From positions 90,184 through 154,183 of the forward strand of contig JAMPFQ010000004.1 of the NCBI GenBank assembly GCA_023664345.1: 64,000 bases of DNA, in the 5' to 3' direction. Source of the DNA: Lachnospiraceae bacterium. Its GTDB lineage: Bacteria; Bacillota; Clostridia; Lachnospirales; Lachnospiraceae. Both the position numbers and the translations under genes were made by a program. Position 1 is the first letter of the stretch, and every line of letters begins with the position of its first letter. Positions 8,129 through 15,804 of this stretch are shown here, one piece after another. The notes under the pieces are model-generated. The model was not told the origin of the DNA and made no database searches. It was given only the letters and a program-made list of their open reading frames with translations.

Positions 8129-8307
8129 AAACAAAAGCCGAATTACTGCCGGTATGCCCCGTGGCTACCACTGTGGCGCTGATCGGGAGCAAATGGAAAC
8201 TGCTCATGATCCGCAATCTGTGCATGCGCCCGATCCTCGACTCCATGCAGGCATGGGATGGAAATTACAAGGCTATGAAAGCCCGTGAAACCGACAAACT
8301 ACAATAA
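8125..8307 (+). pseudogene. HxlR family regulator with the winged-helix core deleted
   Basis: Only 60 aa. The first half, CPVATTVALIGSKWKLLMIR, is the typical HxlR N-terminus, ending NLCMRP. The sequence then jumps directly to ILDSMQAWDGNYKAM, the family's C-terminal helix. A full HxlR protein is about 100-120 aa, and the missing middle is the recognition helix and wing. In relatives both ends of the missing part carry an Arg-Pro pair, which suggests deletion between short repeats. The frame is intact, so a short product could be made, but it cannot bind DNA as HxlR does. It overlaps the HD-domain gene by 4 bases. Confidence 0.75.
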
Positions 8308-8319
8308 GGAGATTTTGAA

Positions 8320-8853
8320 ATGGGGCCATTCAGTGAAAACGCAACAGCAGACAAACCGGAAGACATCATCCTCGCGCCGTCTTCCCACACGGTGGAAGAT
8401 GAAATTTATGAAGATGAGACTACGGTGTATCATATCTCTTTTCAAGTCAACGACTCTTTCAAGGAGGCCAGATCCCACGCCGGGGAAGTGGAGATGTTAC
8501 ATACTTACGCGCCTGATGCCGAATACGGAACCGAGGGTTCATGCCCTTACCTGGCCGTCCAGTTCGACGACACGGTGTACATGGCTGTGGAGGAATTCAA
8601 GGAATCCGGCACATTTACAGGCGCCATGGATCTGACGGCTCTTTCCGGGAAATTTTATTTCAAGGCCAAAACGGAATATTATGGGGACATCATGTACTTT
8701 TACGGACTGGATCGCTGCGACGGCCTCTGGGAAAACAACGGTCTTTGCATGGTTTACCCGAAAGAATACCTGGGCACGGAAAACGAGAAAAAGCTGATGC
8801 AGATACTGGATGAAGCGGCTGAGAGTTATCGTGAGGAAAAATGTTCAAACTGA
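8320..8853 (+). CDS. Hypothetical protein
   Basis: A 177-aa acidic, soluble protein with no signal peptide and no domain I recognise. It contains evenly spaced beta-type segments (TVYHISFQVND, YLAVQFDDTVYMAVEEF, GKFYFKAKTEYYGDIMYFYGL). AAGGAG lies 8 bases before ATG. It starts 12 bases after the HxlR relic and its end overlaps the tiny lipoprotein ORF at 8841, so the run from 7634 to 9663 is a compact plus-strand operon. Confidence 0.7.
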   Translation: MGPFSENATADKPEDIILAPSSHTVEDEIYEDETTVYHISFQVNDSFKEARSHAGEVEMLHTYAPDAEYGTEGSCPYLAVQFDDTVYMAVEEFKESGTFTGAMDLTALSGKFYFKAKTEYYGDIMYFYGLDRCDGLWENNGLCMVYPKEYLGTENEKKLMQILDEAAESYREEKCSN

Positions 8854-8960
8854 GAAATGATAGAATAACTATTTTCATGATTCTTATATGCGGCCTGATC
8901 CTGAGTGCATGTACGGAAACCGCCACGCAGAAACCGGAGGATAAACATGGGCTTATTTGA
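8841..8960 (+). CDS. Tiny putative lipoprotein, 39 aa
   Basis: ATG at 8841 follows GAGG and lies inside the end of the previous gene. The product has Arg/Lys residues, a hydrophobic stretch IFMILICGLIL and the lipobox LSAC with Cys24, then only about 16 residues. It overlaps the start of the DUF4272 gene at 8947 by 14 bases. It could be a translation-coupling lipopeptide, or the surviving signal peptide of a longer lipoprotein lost by deletion, as seen in neighbouring genes. Confidence 0.5.
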   Translation: MFKLRNDRITIFMILICGLILSACTETATQKPEDKHGLI

Positions 8961-9663
8961 CAGATTTAAAAACAATCGAATCATCACACCGGTGGAAAGA
9001 AGGAACAACACCATCGAACAGCTGAAAAAATCGGGAATCGCATACAATCCCCATCTGCCATTGCTGGAACCGGACGAAAGCGTAACCCTGAAAAGCACAG
9101 AAGAAATAGCCAAAAGATGCCTGGGCAGTATGATGTGCATCCAGTTGGCATGCTCCATACGGAACGGCGAGAACTACGGGGAAGCGCTTGCGTTTGTAAC
9201 ACAGCAGCTAGATCAGTGGCACATCTCTACGGATGACCTGCTGCCTAAGGAAAAAGTGCTGATATACAACAGACACACCACACCGGACAGCACGGATGAA
9301 CTGATAACGCAGAATATCATTGACATCATATGGACCTACGAAACCTATTGGAGCCTTGCATGGGCTCTGGATCTGGTTTCCGATAAGGAATTAAAGAATG
9401 CCTCAAAGCTATGCAATACCGAAAAAGCCATGATATTGTCCGGCCTCATAGCGGATTCATCCGTAAAGCCGAGAAGCGTGGGAAAGATATTGGATATGCT
9501 GGATCTCTTCTACTGCTATCACTGGGCATGTGTGGAAAAAAGGCTCCGTCCCGCCACAGCAATCGGAAACCTCAATCCGGAAGTTGTATATGAGAGAAGA
9601 CGGGGGCTGGAATGGCTGATCAGCGAGGAGAAAGACTGGAATCAGATTTCTCTGGATACATAA
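8947..9663 (+). CDS. DUF4272 domain-containing protein
   Basis: A 238-aa protein. The stretch RRNNTIEQLKKSGIAYNP, HLPLLEPDE, STEEIAKRCLGSMMCIQLA, then DDLLPKEKVLI, matches the DUF4272 pattern of a helical protein of unknown function that is widespread in Firmicutes. GGAGG lies 7 bases before ATG 8947; an upstream in-frame ATG at 8905 has no binding site. It closes the operon and is followed by a strong hairpin shared with the convergent M56 gene. Confidence 0.82.
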   Translation: MGLFDRFKNNRIITPVERRNNTIEQLKKSGIAYNPHLPLLEPDESVTLKSTEEIAKRCLGSMMCIQLACSIRNGENYGEALAFVTQQLDQWHISTDDLLPKEKVLIYNRHTTPDSTDELITQNIIDIIWTYETYWSLAWALDLVSDKELKNASKLCNTEKAMILSGLIADSSVKPRSVGKILDMLDLFYCYHWACVEKRLRPATAIGNLNPEVVYERRRGLEWLISEEKDWNQISLDT

Positions 9664-9686
9664 AGCGGAGAGAATCTCTCCGCTTT
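9663..9686. terminator. Bidirectional terminator hairpin
   Basis: AAGCGGAGAG facing CTCTCCGCTT around a 4-base loop, lying between the convergent stops at 9663 and 9690. Confidence 0.7.
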
Positions 9687-9689
9687 ACG

Positions 9690-11282
9690 CTACGGTACAT
9701 ACTGCTCGGAAATGCCTGTGATCTCGTTTCCTTCAACGGTCAGATGATACGGGATTCCAGGTGCATCCCGCTGTGTCAGGATCTCCGCCAGTTCTTCCGG
9801 CGTGACCTGCATTTCCGCATAGTTGCCGATCCAGTCCAGAAGTGTACAGACACAGTTATCCGCAAGGTTCAGTTCTTCCGTCTCGGCATCTTCGTTGTAA
9901 ACGCTGAAACCTGAAGGAGCATCGTCTTCTGTCAATCCCAGTTCCACCGCCCGTTCTCCAGGCACCTCTACCCATTCCACCTCATCAAAAGCAAGGGTTT
10001 TCCCGTCAAAGTTTTCTATATAGACCAGCCTTTCCGCATTGGCGGCATCTGTACTCCCAGCCTGACCGTCCGCACTCTGCGGAGACTGTCCGCTCCCGAA
10101 ATCACCCTCTGTGTTTTCTTCCTGGCCTGCTACATGTCCACTCTCCGCATTCCCGGAACCGCCTCCTGCATTTCCCGCCTGACCGACTGTATTCCCATTC
10201 TCCAGCTGTACGGAAGCATCCTCCGCATTTCCTGAGCCGACATCGTCCCTGGCAACAGAGCAGCCTACCAGCGTCCCCAGGCTCACTGTCAGCACGGCGG
10301 CGCACAGAAATATGACAGCCCCGTTTTTCTTCCCTGTTCGGAGCAGGATATTTTTAAAGCGCTTTTTCATGACCTGCTTTCCCCCGTAAAATTGTGTGGA
10401 TAAGACCATTTTTCCTGCATGCCGCTTATGAAGCGTGGACAGCAAAGTTTCCGTGTATGCTTTCCGCACCTCATAATCCGTGCCCTGGGTCACTCTCTCG
10501 TCGCAGGACAGTTCCATATCAACAGCCGCTTCTTTCTGCATGATCCAGACAAGAGGATTGAACCAGTGCACCGCGTTTGCCGCTGCCAGAAGCAGTTTCA
10601 CATAGACATCCCTGCGTTTCAGATGAATCAGTTCGTGTTTCAGGATAAAATATAATTCCTCCGGACTGTACCGCACTTCCGGCAAGATCAGCACAGGCTC
10701 CAGAAAACCGATCACCATGGGACTGGCCGCCTCCGGATATTCCACGACGCGCACGGTGTCCCTGATCCGTAATTCATGTTTCAGCTGGAACAATTGGCAC
10801 AAAATCTCATTGTCCCTTATATCGGTTCCTCTTTTCAGCACCCGCCTTCTGTAGCAGGCATAGCTGACCAAATGCACCGCCAGGAAAGCCATCCCGCCCA
10901 TCATCCACACGAAAGCCGCGATATCAAGCAGCGTGATATCCTTTTCAGATGATGCCATGACCGGTGTCGCCATCTGCGCCGGGATCTCTACAATGATCCG
11001 TCCCTGTGTCACAGTCTGTTCCCACGGATTCCCCGCATCGTTTTTTTCAGATTCCATTGAGACCTGGTTTCCAGCCTGCTGCCATGGATCCATCATATTC
11101 TTCACGTCTGCGCCGTTCAAAGGTATGAGAAGCCGCAGCGCGAAAAATATCCATATCCAATATTTCCATTTCGCAGCATACCGCTTGTTGAAAAATGGCG
11201 TGAGCAGAAGCAGCACCGCGATCAGCGCACTGATGGATAGCGAGATCTCGAAAACAGCCAGGAAAAAGTTTGTCATCATCAT
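9690..11282 (-). CDS. M56 family metallopeptidase, BlaR1-like
   Basis: About 530 aa. Four N-terminal membrane segments surround a cytoplasmic zinc protease with ILKHELIHLKRRD (HExxH). A further membrane/lipid-like segment ending TLVGC comes next, then a Gly/Asn/Ser-rich linker and an extracellular tail of about 180 aa that is not a penicillin-binding domain. BlaR1 proteins sense a cell-wall ligand and cleave the repressor BlaI. Here the sensor differs, so the ligand is unknown. The start is one of three consecutive ATGs behind GGGGGTGT; I use 11282. Promoter and twin dyads upstream are classical, yet no blaI gene lies beside it. Confidence 0.85.
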   Translation of the reverse strand: MMMTNFFLAVFEISLSISALIAVLLLLTPFFNKRYAAKWKYWIWIFFALRLLIPLNGADVKNMMDPWQQAGNQVSMESEKNDAGNPWEQTVTQGRIIVEIPAQMATPVMASSEKDITLLDIAAFVWMMGGMAFLAVHLVSYACYRRRVLKRGTDIRDNEILCQLFQLKHELRIRDTVRVVEYPEAASPMVIGFLEPVLILPEVRYSPEELYFILKHELIHLKRRDVYVKLLLAAANAVHWFNPLVWIMQKEAAVDMELSCDERVTQGTDYEVRKAYTETLLSTLHKRHAGKMVLSTQFYGGKQVMKKRFKNILLRTGKKNGAVIFLCAAVLTVSLGTLVGCSVARDDVGSGNAEDASVQLENGNTVGQAGNAGGGSGNAESGHVAGQEENTEGDFGSGQSPQSADGQAGSTDAANAERLVYIENFDGKTLAFDEVEWVEVPGERAVELGLTEDDAPSGFSVYNEDAETEELNLADNCVCTLLDWIGNYAEMQVTPEELAEILTQRDAPGIPYHLTVEGNEITGISEQYVP

Positions 11283-11337
11283 ACACCCCCGTAAAACACT
11301 TTTTCTCATTTGCCCGTCAGATATCCAGGCATCATAC

Positions 11338-11384
11338 TACACCCTTGTGTAATGAATTATACCTCCGTATAATGCCTTTGTCAA
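11338..11384 (-). promoter_or_regulatory. Promoter with two BlaI/MecI-like operator dyads
   Basis: On the minus strand TTGACA (11384-11379), 17 bases and TATAAT (11361-11356) form a perfect consensus. One dyad, ATTATAC-N4-GTATAAT, spans 11356-11373 between and over the core elements. A second, TACAC-N4-GTGTA, spans 11338-11351 just past the start site. Two TACA/TGTA-type dyads are typical of BlaI-repressed bla/mec promoters. Confidence 0.75.
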
Positions 11385-11416
11385 TCACTTTTTTAAAAAA
11401 CCTGGCTGAGCATTCA

Positions 11417-12610
11417 TTACTGACGGTCTGTATCCTCCGCTCTTTTTACATAAAAAGAATAATGCACGCTGCCTCCGCAGCCGCCTTTTTCCGTACTCCA
11501 TTCAGCGATGACCTCATAGATGTATCCGCCCGGTTCCAGCTCTATTTCGTATCCATTGACAGCCACGCTTTCACTGTCCGCACCGGGTTCCCCCCAATGC
11601 TCCTCGCTCCAGCGCTGAATGTTCAGGATTGTATCGGGATCTTCCATAAAATGTAATACAGCTGTGGTTTCGGTGGTTTCAAATTTAAAAAACAGCTCCT
11701 TACAATCCAATGGGTGAGCGCTGTCAGCTTCTATCGCCGTGGAAGTTCCGTCACTGTTCCTTTTCTGCCACGAATAAGTGCCTCTCAATGCGTCAAAGGC
11801 TGTCTCCCCACATATGACCGTTAATTGGGGTGGAGTTTCCAATAGCATATCAGTATTTGAACCTTTCAGGTCTTTGATCAGGGGCAGCTTTGATTCTATC
11901 TGAGGCGCAGTCTGCAGCGCCGGATCCGAAGCGGAAGTTTCCTCCAGAGGCAGACCGCATATCAGCAGAGCATCCGTTGCCGCGCTGAACACCTCCACGA
12001 CCATATCCTGCTCCTGCAGGGCATAGAGGGACAGCCAATAATTTCCCTCCGTGTCTGCCTCCCCGGAAAGCCAGACGGAATCATACTCTTTTTCAAAGTA
12101 TTTCTCGCCGTTCCCTGCCCAGGCGTCCCTGGAGAAATCCTCCATACGGTAGACATTTTCCGCATTATAATTCAGATAGGTCAGAATAGGATCTCCCTCC
12201 ACCGTAAACTGCGCGATCACCAATTCGTCCGGGACTTTTGCCAGCACGTTTCCCATAAAGGAATCCAGATACTCCCTGCCGCTGTACTCCTGTCCGTGCA
12301 GGACAACATAACACTCCTCTTCCGACAATGCCTGCAGGGAATCGGGATATTGCGCCAGATACTCCCTGATCTCCTCCGGGACACGGTCATGGATATTTCC
12401 TGTCACCGTTCCTGTTTCGCCAGCCACGCCACCCGGCTGTATCGCTCCCTGTGCGCCTCCCGGCAATATATCACCCTCCTTGTTCATATCCATCTCCATA
12501 TCCCGCAGAGGAACCGGCTGTCCTCCGTCCGCAGTGGGATCCTCCCCACCGCAGCCATACAGGGCGGCGCTTAAAACAATACCTGTGATCAATACAGCAA
12601 TCTTTTTCAT
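11417..12610 (-). CDS. Hypothetical lipoprotein
   Basis: A 397-aa secreted lipoprotein. KKIAVLITGIVLSAALYGC is a lipoprotein signal with Cys20 as the anchor. A Gly/Asp-rich linker follows, then a mixed alpha/beta region with IREYLAQYPDSLQALSEEECYV and, at the C-terminus, a Trp-rich domain (IQRWSEEHWGEPG, GGCGGSVHYSFYVKR). No family is recognised. The end of this gene is about 35 bases from the M56 promoter, and both run on the minus strand, so a link with the BlaR1-like sensor is possible but not shown. Confidence 0.75.
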   Translation of the reverse strand: MKKIAVLITGIVLSAALYGCGGEDPTADGGQPVPLRDMEMDMNKEGDILPGGAQGAIQPGGVAGETGTVTGNIHDRVPEEIREYLAQYPDSLQALSEEECYVVLHGQEYSGREYLDSFMGNVLAKVPDELVIAQFTVEGDPILTYLNYNAENVYRMEDFSRDAWAGNGEKYFEKEYDSVWLSGEADTEGNYWLSLYALQEQDMVVEVFSAATDALLICGLPLEETSASDPALQTAPQIESKLPLIKDLKGSNTDMLLETPPQLTVICGETAFDALRGTYSWQKRNSDGTSTAIEADSAHPLDCKELFFKFETTETTAVLHFMEDPDTILNIQRWSEEHWGEPGADSESVAVNGYEIELEPGGYIYEVIAEWSTEKGGCGGSVHYSFYVKRAEDTDRQ

Positions 12611-12660
12611 AGCGTTCTCTCCTTCCTGTTCTGTTCCGAGTTTTCACCCTTATAAACGAG

Positions 12661-13152
12661 AATCTGGAAGAAAAGTTTCCGCACAGGGAAAAGCTGTACA
12701 AAAAAATCGGGATAGCATACTCTGCCAGCGCCGTTTTCTGCATTTTACAGGCGACAGTCATTTTTGTCTTTCTCCGACAGAACGGACTGCTGAAAAAATA
12801 TGGACTTTGCAGATCCGCTATACCCGCCAGCCGCTTTCTTTACTATGTGCCATTGATGATCTTAGCCACGGCAAATCTCTGGAACGGAGTCGCTGTCAAT
12901 GATCCATTGGCGGGTACAGTCTGTCATGTTTTCTGTATGCTTTTTGTCGGATTTTTGGAGGAGATCATCTTCAGAGGATTTCTTTTCAAGGCAATGGAGA
13001 AAAACAATGTAAGATCCGCGATCAACACCCTAAATACTTTTGCGAACGAAACCGAATCTTCAGCAGAAAAGCAGCTGGTTCATATCCTGATCATGATTGT
13101 GATCACTGTTGCTTATACTTTCATTCTCATGAGAACATTGCCGAAAAAGTAA
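12661..13152 (+). pseudogene. CPBP family intramembrane protease, truncated and internally deleted
   Basis: The frame is open from the lipoprotein's start region but has no ATG at the expected N-terminus (KLYKKIGIAYSAS..). It keeps two or three membrane helices and the catalytic GFLEEIIFRGFLFKAMEK (EExxxR). NVRSAI then joins directly to NTLNTFANETESS, which in CPBP proteins follows the last conserved HSAI histidine motif. Both flanks share a Ser-Ala-Ile motif, as if about 60-80 codons were lost by recombination between short repeats. A GTG at 12847 could start a fragment, but key histidines are gone, so activity is unlikely. Confidence 0.65.
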
Positions 13153-13228
13153 GATGTCCCCCCCTTCTTCCCGGTAGGGGGCTATTACAACAAGCACCCA
13201 TTCTGTATGTCCCATATTGAACCTCTTT

Positions 13229-13572
13229 CTAATTCTCAACATCAATACTCTTTTTGTGTTGAATATGTATGCCTATATGACCAATACCTAAAATAAGCGT
13301 TGCTATTAACATACATATAACTTTTCCATACATTCCCAACATAAAAAAAGCCATAACGACCAAAGCGTCCATTTATGTATATTAAAATCGGAAAACGCCA
13401 ATGAACAGCAACAGGTCAATATTTCCCCCAATCTTTCAAAAAATTGTAAAATCTTATTTTCCTTTTTAGCTGTATATCCTTGTGGCATTCTTTTTGATCA
13501 CATTATATTGGGAATAAATAACATCAACAAAAAAAGTAATCCTATATAGGAAAATCCAAAATTTCCAAACAT
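13229..13572 (-). pseudogene. Small membrane protein gene downstream of padR, inactivated
   Basis: ATG 13572 follows GGAGG and reads FGFSYIGLLFLLMLFIPNIM, then TGA at 13500-13498, where a tryptophan codon would restore the frame. The same frame continues SKRMPQGYTAKKENKILQFF and CCCSLAFSDFNIHKW, then shifts frame at a T7 run. The last part, MLGMYGKVICMLIATLILGI, GHIGIHIQHKK, is in another frame and ends at TAG 13229. So there is one nonsense codon, one frameshift and probably a lost middle. It lies 5 bases after padR on the same strand; PadR genes are often paired with membrane proteins. Confidence 0.6.
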
Positions 13573-13576
13573 ACTG

Positions 13577-14119
13577 TTATCCTCCGGCTAAAAGCTTTTT
13601 TGCTTCCTTGCACCATTCCAAATAAGTCTGATAGGTTTTTATCCCAAACTCTATCGTAAGCAGATAATATTTGTGTGCAGTATCCTCATTCAAGACTTTA
13701 TTTAAAATTGTTTCTGCATGTAAAAGATATAGCAGTTCTTCTTTGATTTTCTTTTCAAACGCTTCGATGTGAATGAGCGCCTGTTCTTCACCTTTCTCAC
13801 TTCCAAAAAATAATTTTAACAATGTCTCGTAACGAAGTTCATCTTTTTCAACAGGTAATGAAAGCCAATTTTTCAAATAATCATGTCCACTTTCTGTTAT
13901 GGTGTAGATCAGTTTGTTCCGTTTGCTGTTTGTATCTTCCCTTTTCGTAGCCAGACCGCGGTTAACTAAATCATTTAAAGCGGGGTATATACTGCCATAG
14001 CTTGCGCCCCAAAAATATTTAAGAGTGGTATCCATTCGCTTTTTGATTTCATATCCCGTTAATTCCTCATGGCTTAGTAACCCTAAAATCACACAATCAA
14101 TCTTTTTTTCATTTGCCAT
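13577..14119 (-). CDS. PadR family transcriptional regulator
   Basis: A 180-aa two-domain PadR protein. The winged helix ILGLLSHEELTGYEIKKRMD, FWGASYGSIYPALNDLVNRG, YTITESGHDYLKNWL occupies the first 90 residues. A helical dimerisation domain (Vir_C-like) follows, ending YLEWCKEAKKLL. ATG 14119 is preceded by GAAAGGAAG; an upstream in-frame ATG gives an unusual 26-residue extension and is less likely. PadR proteins repress efflux or membrane-protein operons until a ligand binds. A perfect palindrome at 14350-14378 is a candidate operator, and the adjacent membrane gene is inactivated. Confidence 0.88.
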   Translation of the reverse strand: MANEKKIDCVILGLLSHEELTGYEIKKRMDTTLKYFWGASYGSIYPALNDLVNRGLATKREDTNSKRNKLIYTITESGHDYLKNWLSLPVEKDELRYETLLKLFFGSEKGEEQALIHIEAFEKKIKEELLYLLHAETILNKVLNEDTAHKYYLLTIEFGIKTYQTYLEWCKEAKKLLAGG

Positions 14120-14349
14120 TTCTATCTTCCTTTCTTTCAACCACTCTAAAACAAATAATTCCGCCACCCTTGCTTTGGCTTTTTTCATTGACTGCAAAGA
14201 TGCATTCCTGCTATCCTCCCGCCGGACAAAGATAGGAACAAAATAATCTTCCGAAAGGGATAGACATCAAAAACATTAAAACAAAACATAAAACTTCCGT
14301 TGATTATTCCATTCAGTCATACATTTATGTTTAAGGCAGGACTGATATA

Positions 14350-14378
14350 GTATAATATATCAGACTGATATATTATAC
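14350..14378. promoter_or_regulatory. Perfect 29-bp palindrome, candidate PadR operator
   Basis: GTATAATATATCA and TGATATATTATAC, 13-base arms around GAC. It lies about 230 bases upstream of padR and 470 bases upstream of the DUF805 gene. TATAAT-like sequence inside suggests it overlaps a promoter. Confidence 0.45.
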
Positions 14379-14533
14379 GCCATATAAATTTTGATTGCAA
14401 CCGGCTGTCAAAACTTTTTGAAGAATTTCTCTCAAAACTCCGCCAATCCTGCCCTATGTGGTATTGTAGGTAATGAGAAGATTCATTCCCAACAAGCAGA
14501 ATCTATCCGTTAAGCGGTAAGCGAAAACGGGCA

Positions 14534-14620
14534 GATTTACGGAAAAGGGTACTCTTTCCTATGCTTGCTCCTATACTGCTTGACCCATTTTAAAACAGTG
14601 CCTTCCCGTATCCTTATTTT
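14534..14620 (-). pseudogene. Transposase-like fragment in the 14.1-14.8 kb gap
   Basis: On the minus strand a short frame reads KIRIREGTVLKWVKQYRSKH and stops at 14534. This resembles the N-terminal helix-turn-helix of an IS transposase. There is no start and nothing recognisable follows. The rest of the 14120-14848 gap is AT-rich and, apart from the palindrome, shows no gene to me. Confidence 0.3.
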
Positions 14621-14848
14621 CTCTGTCCGGGACACGGCTTTTCAAAAACATCATCTATCGCTTTTCTAGGTTCAGGCCAACCCTATAACGGCCTGAAATA
14701 TGTATAAACCGTGGGGCCAACCCGTAGAAATGATCTTAGCACATGGCAATAAACTTCACGATCATTTTGTCTTGCCGTCTTACCGGTAAACTGATACAAT
14801 AGGAAACATAAATTTCCAAATGATCTCATGATATAAAAGGACATTTAC

Positions 14849-15412
14849 ATGGAAAATATAATTTATGCAATGAAAGAGCTGTTCAAAAATTATTTGAACT
14901 GGCGCGGAAGATTATCAAAAACAGGTTACATGTGGTCATGGGCAGGCATTCTGGCAGTGAATGTATGTCTGATCTTCATCAGAAAAGCAGTATGCTCCTA
15001 TGATGACCTGATATCAGAAATCATGACATACGCAATCGCCATATGGAATATCGTAGTATTTTTCCCCATATTATTTGCAACAATGCGAAGGTACCACGAT
15101 TCAGGAAATGCAGGATGGAAAGCGCTCATTCTCAGTGTATTGAGTCCGGTTTGCATCGCAGTGGGATTATTTATCGGAACTTTTGTTGTAATAGCCTTTG
15201 TGTTTGCCGGAGGGTATATGATCACAGCAGGCGCTGATGTTAAAATGTCCAGGCTTCTCGGCTTTGTGGCTCTCAGCGCCTTTTTGCTTCTGACAGGAAT
15301 TGGTTTTGGCATTTTGAACTTGAAATACATTTTCCGCCCATCGGATCCACAGGAAAATAGATATGGAAAAGTAATACCGTTTGACTCCCAAGGCGTGTCT
15401 GACAGGATATAG
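14849..15412 (+). CDS. DUF805 domain-containing membrane protein
   Basis: A 187-aa integral membrane protein with four helices. DUF805 hallmarks are present: NWRGRLSKTGYMW at the N-terminus, TMRRYHDSGNAGW between helices two and three, and IFRPSDPQENRYG at the C-terminus. The family is of unknown function and found in many bacteria. ATG is preceded by AAAGGACATTTAC. It stands alone, with a decayed toxin-antitoxin pair following. Confidence 0.88.
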   Translation: MENIIYAMKELFKNYLNWRGRLSKTGYMWSWAGILAVNVCLIFIRKAVCSYDDLISEIMTYAIAIWNIVVFFPILFATMRRYHDSGNAGWKALILSVLSPVCIAVGLFIGTFVVIAFVFAGGYMITAGADVKMSRLLGFVALSAFLLLTGIGFGILNLKYIFRPSDPQENRYGKVIPFDSQGVSDRI

Positions 15413-15562
15413 CTACTACACAGAGCCTAAAATAATCTTTAACCGCATGGATAAATATTGCTGTACGATATACAAGGGACTTCGCATTTTTGTATGGTAA
15501 AGTGGCAATATTGATGCTATGATAAAGTTGTAAGGTGATGTTGAAAAAAGGAGAGCGCAGCT

Positions 15563-15795
15563 ATGTTGGCAGCAGTTAAAGGTTATTATGATGGAACTCA
15601 GATAGTGAAGACAGAAAAAATCTTAATATAGGAGATGAATTGATCATAACTATTTTAGATAGGATAAAAACGGATACGCGGGCGGAACAGAGGAGAAAAA
15701 TTATCGAGTCCGGCGCTTATGTAATGCCCTCCGCCAGAACAACGCAAGAAATAGAAAATTATATAAAGGAGTTGAGAGAAAATAACAGATTGTAA
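15563..15795 (+). pseudogene. Antitoxin of a PIN-type toxin-antitoxin pair, frameshifted
   Basis: ATG 15563 follows AAAGGAG. It reads LAAVKGYYDGTQIVKTEK and then meets TAG. Shifting frame by one base at the A-run near 15617-15622 gives NLNIGDELIITILDRI, KTDTRAEQRRKIIESG and ENYIKELRENNRL, ending at TAA 15795, a typical small antitoxin of about 78 aa. The product as it stands would be about 20 residues. It is directly upstream of the PIN gene. Confidence 0.7.
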
Positions 15796-15804
15796 AAAAT
15801 CTTC

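Noticed and set aside
11285..11340. blaI remnant annotated as a gene
   Set aside because: ISDG in the leader fits the BlaI start, but only a few residues match, too little for a feature.
6509..13572. UGA read as tryptophan
   Set aside because: In-frame TGA occurs in the sirtuin leader and the PadR-linked membrane gene, but many intact genes in the window end with TGA at the family's normal length, so the code is standard and these are stops.
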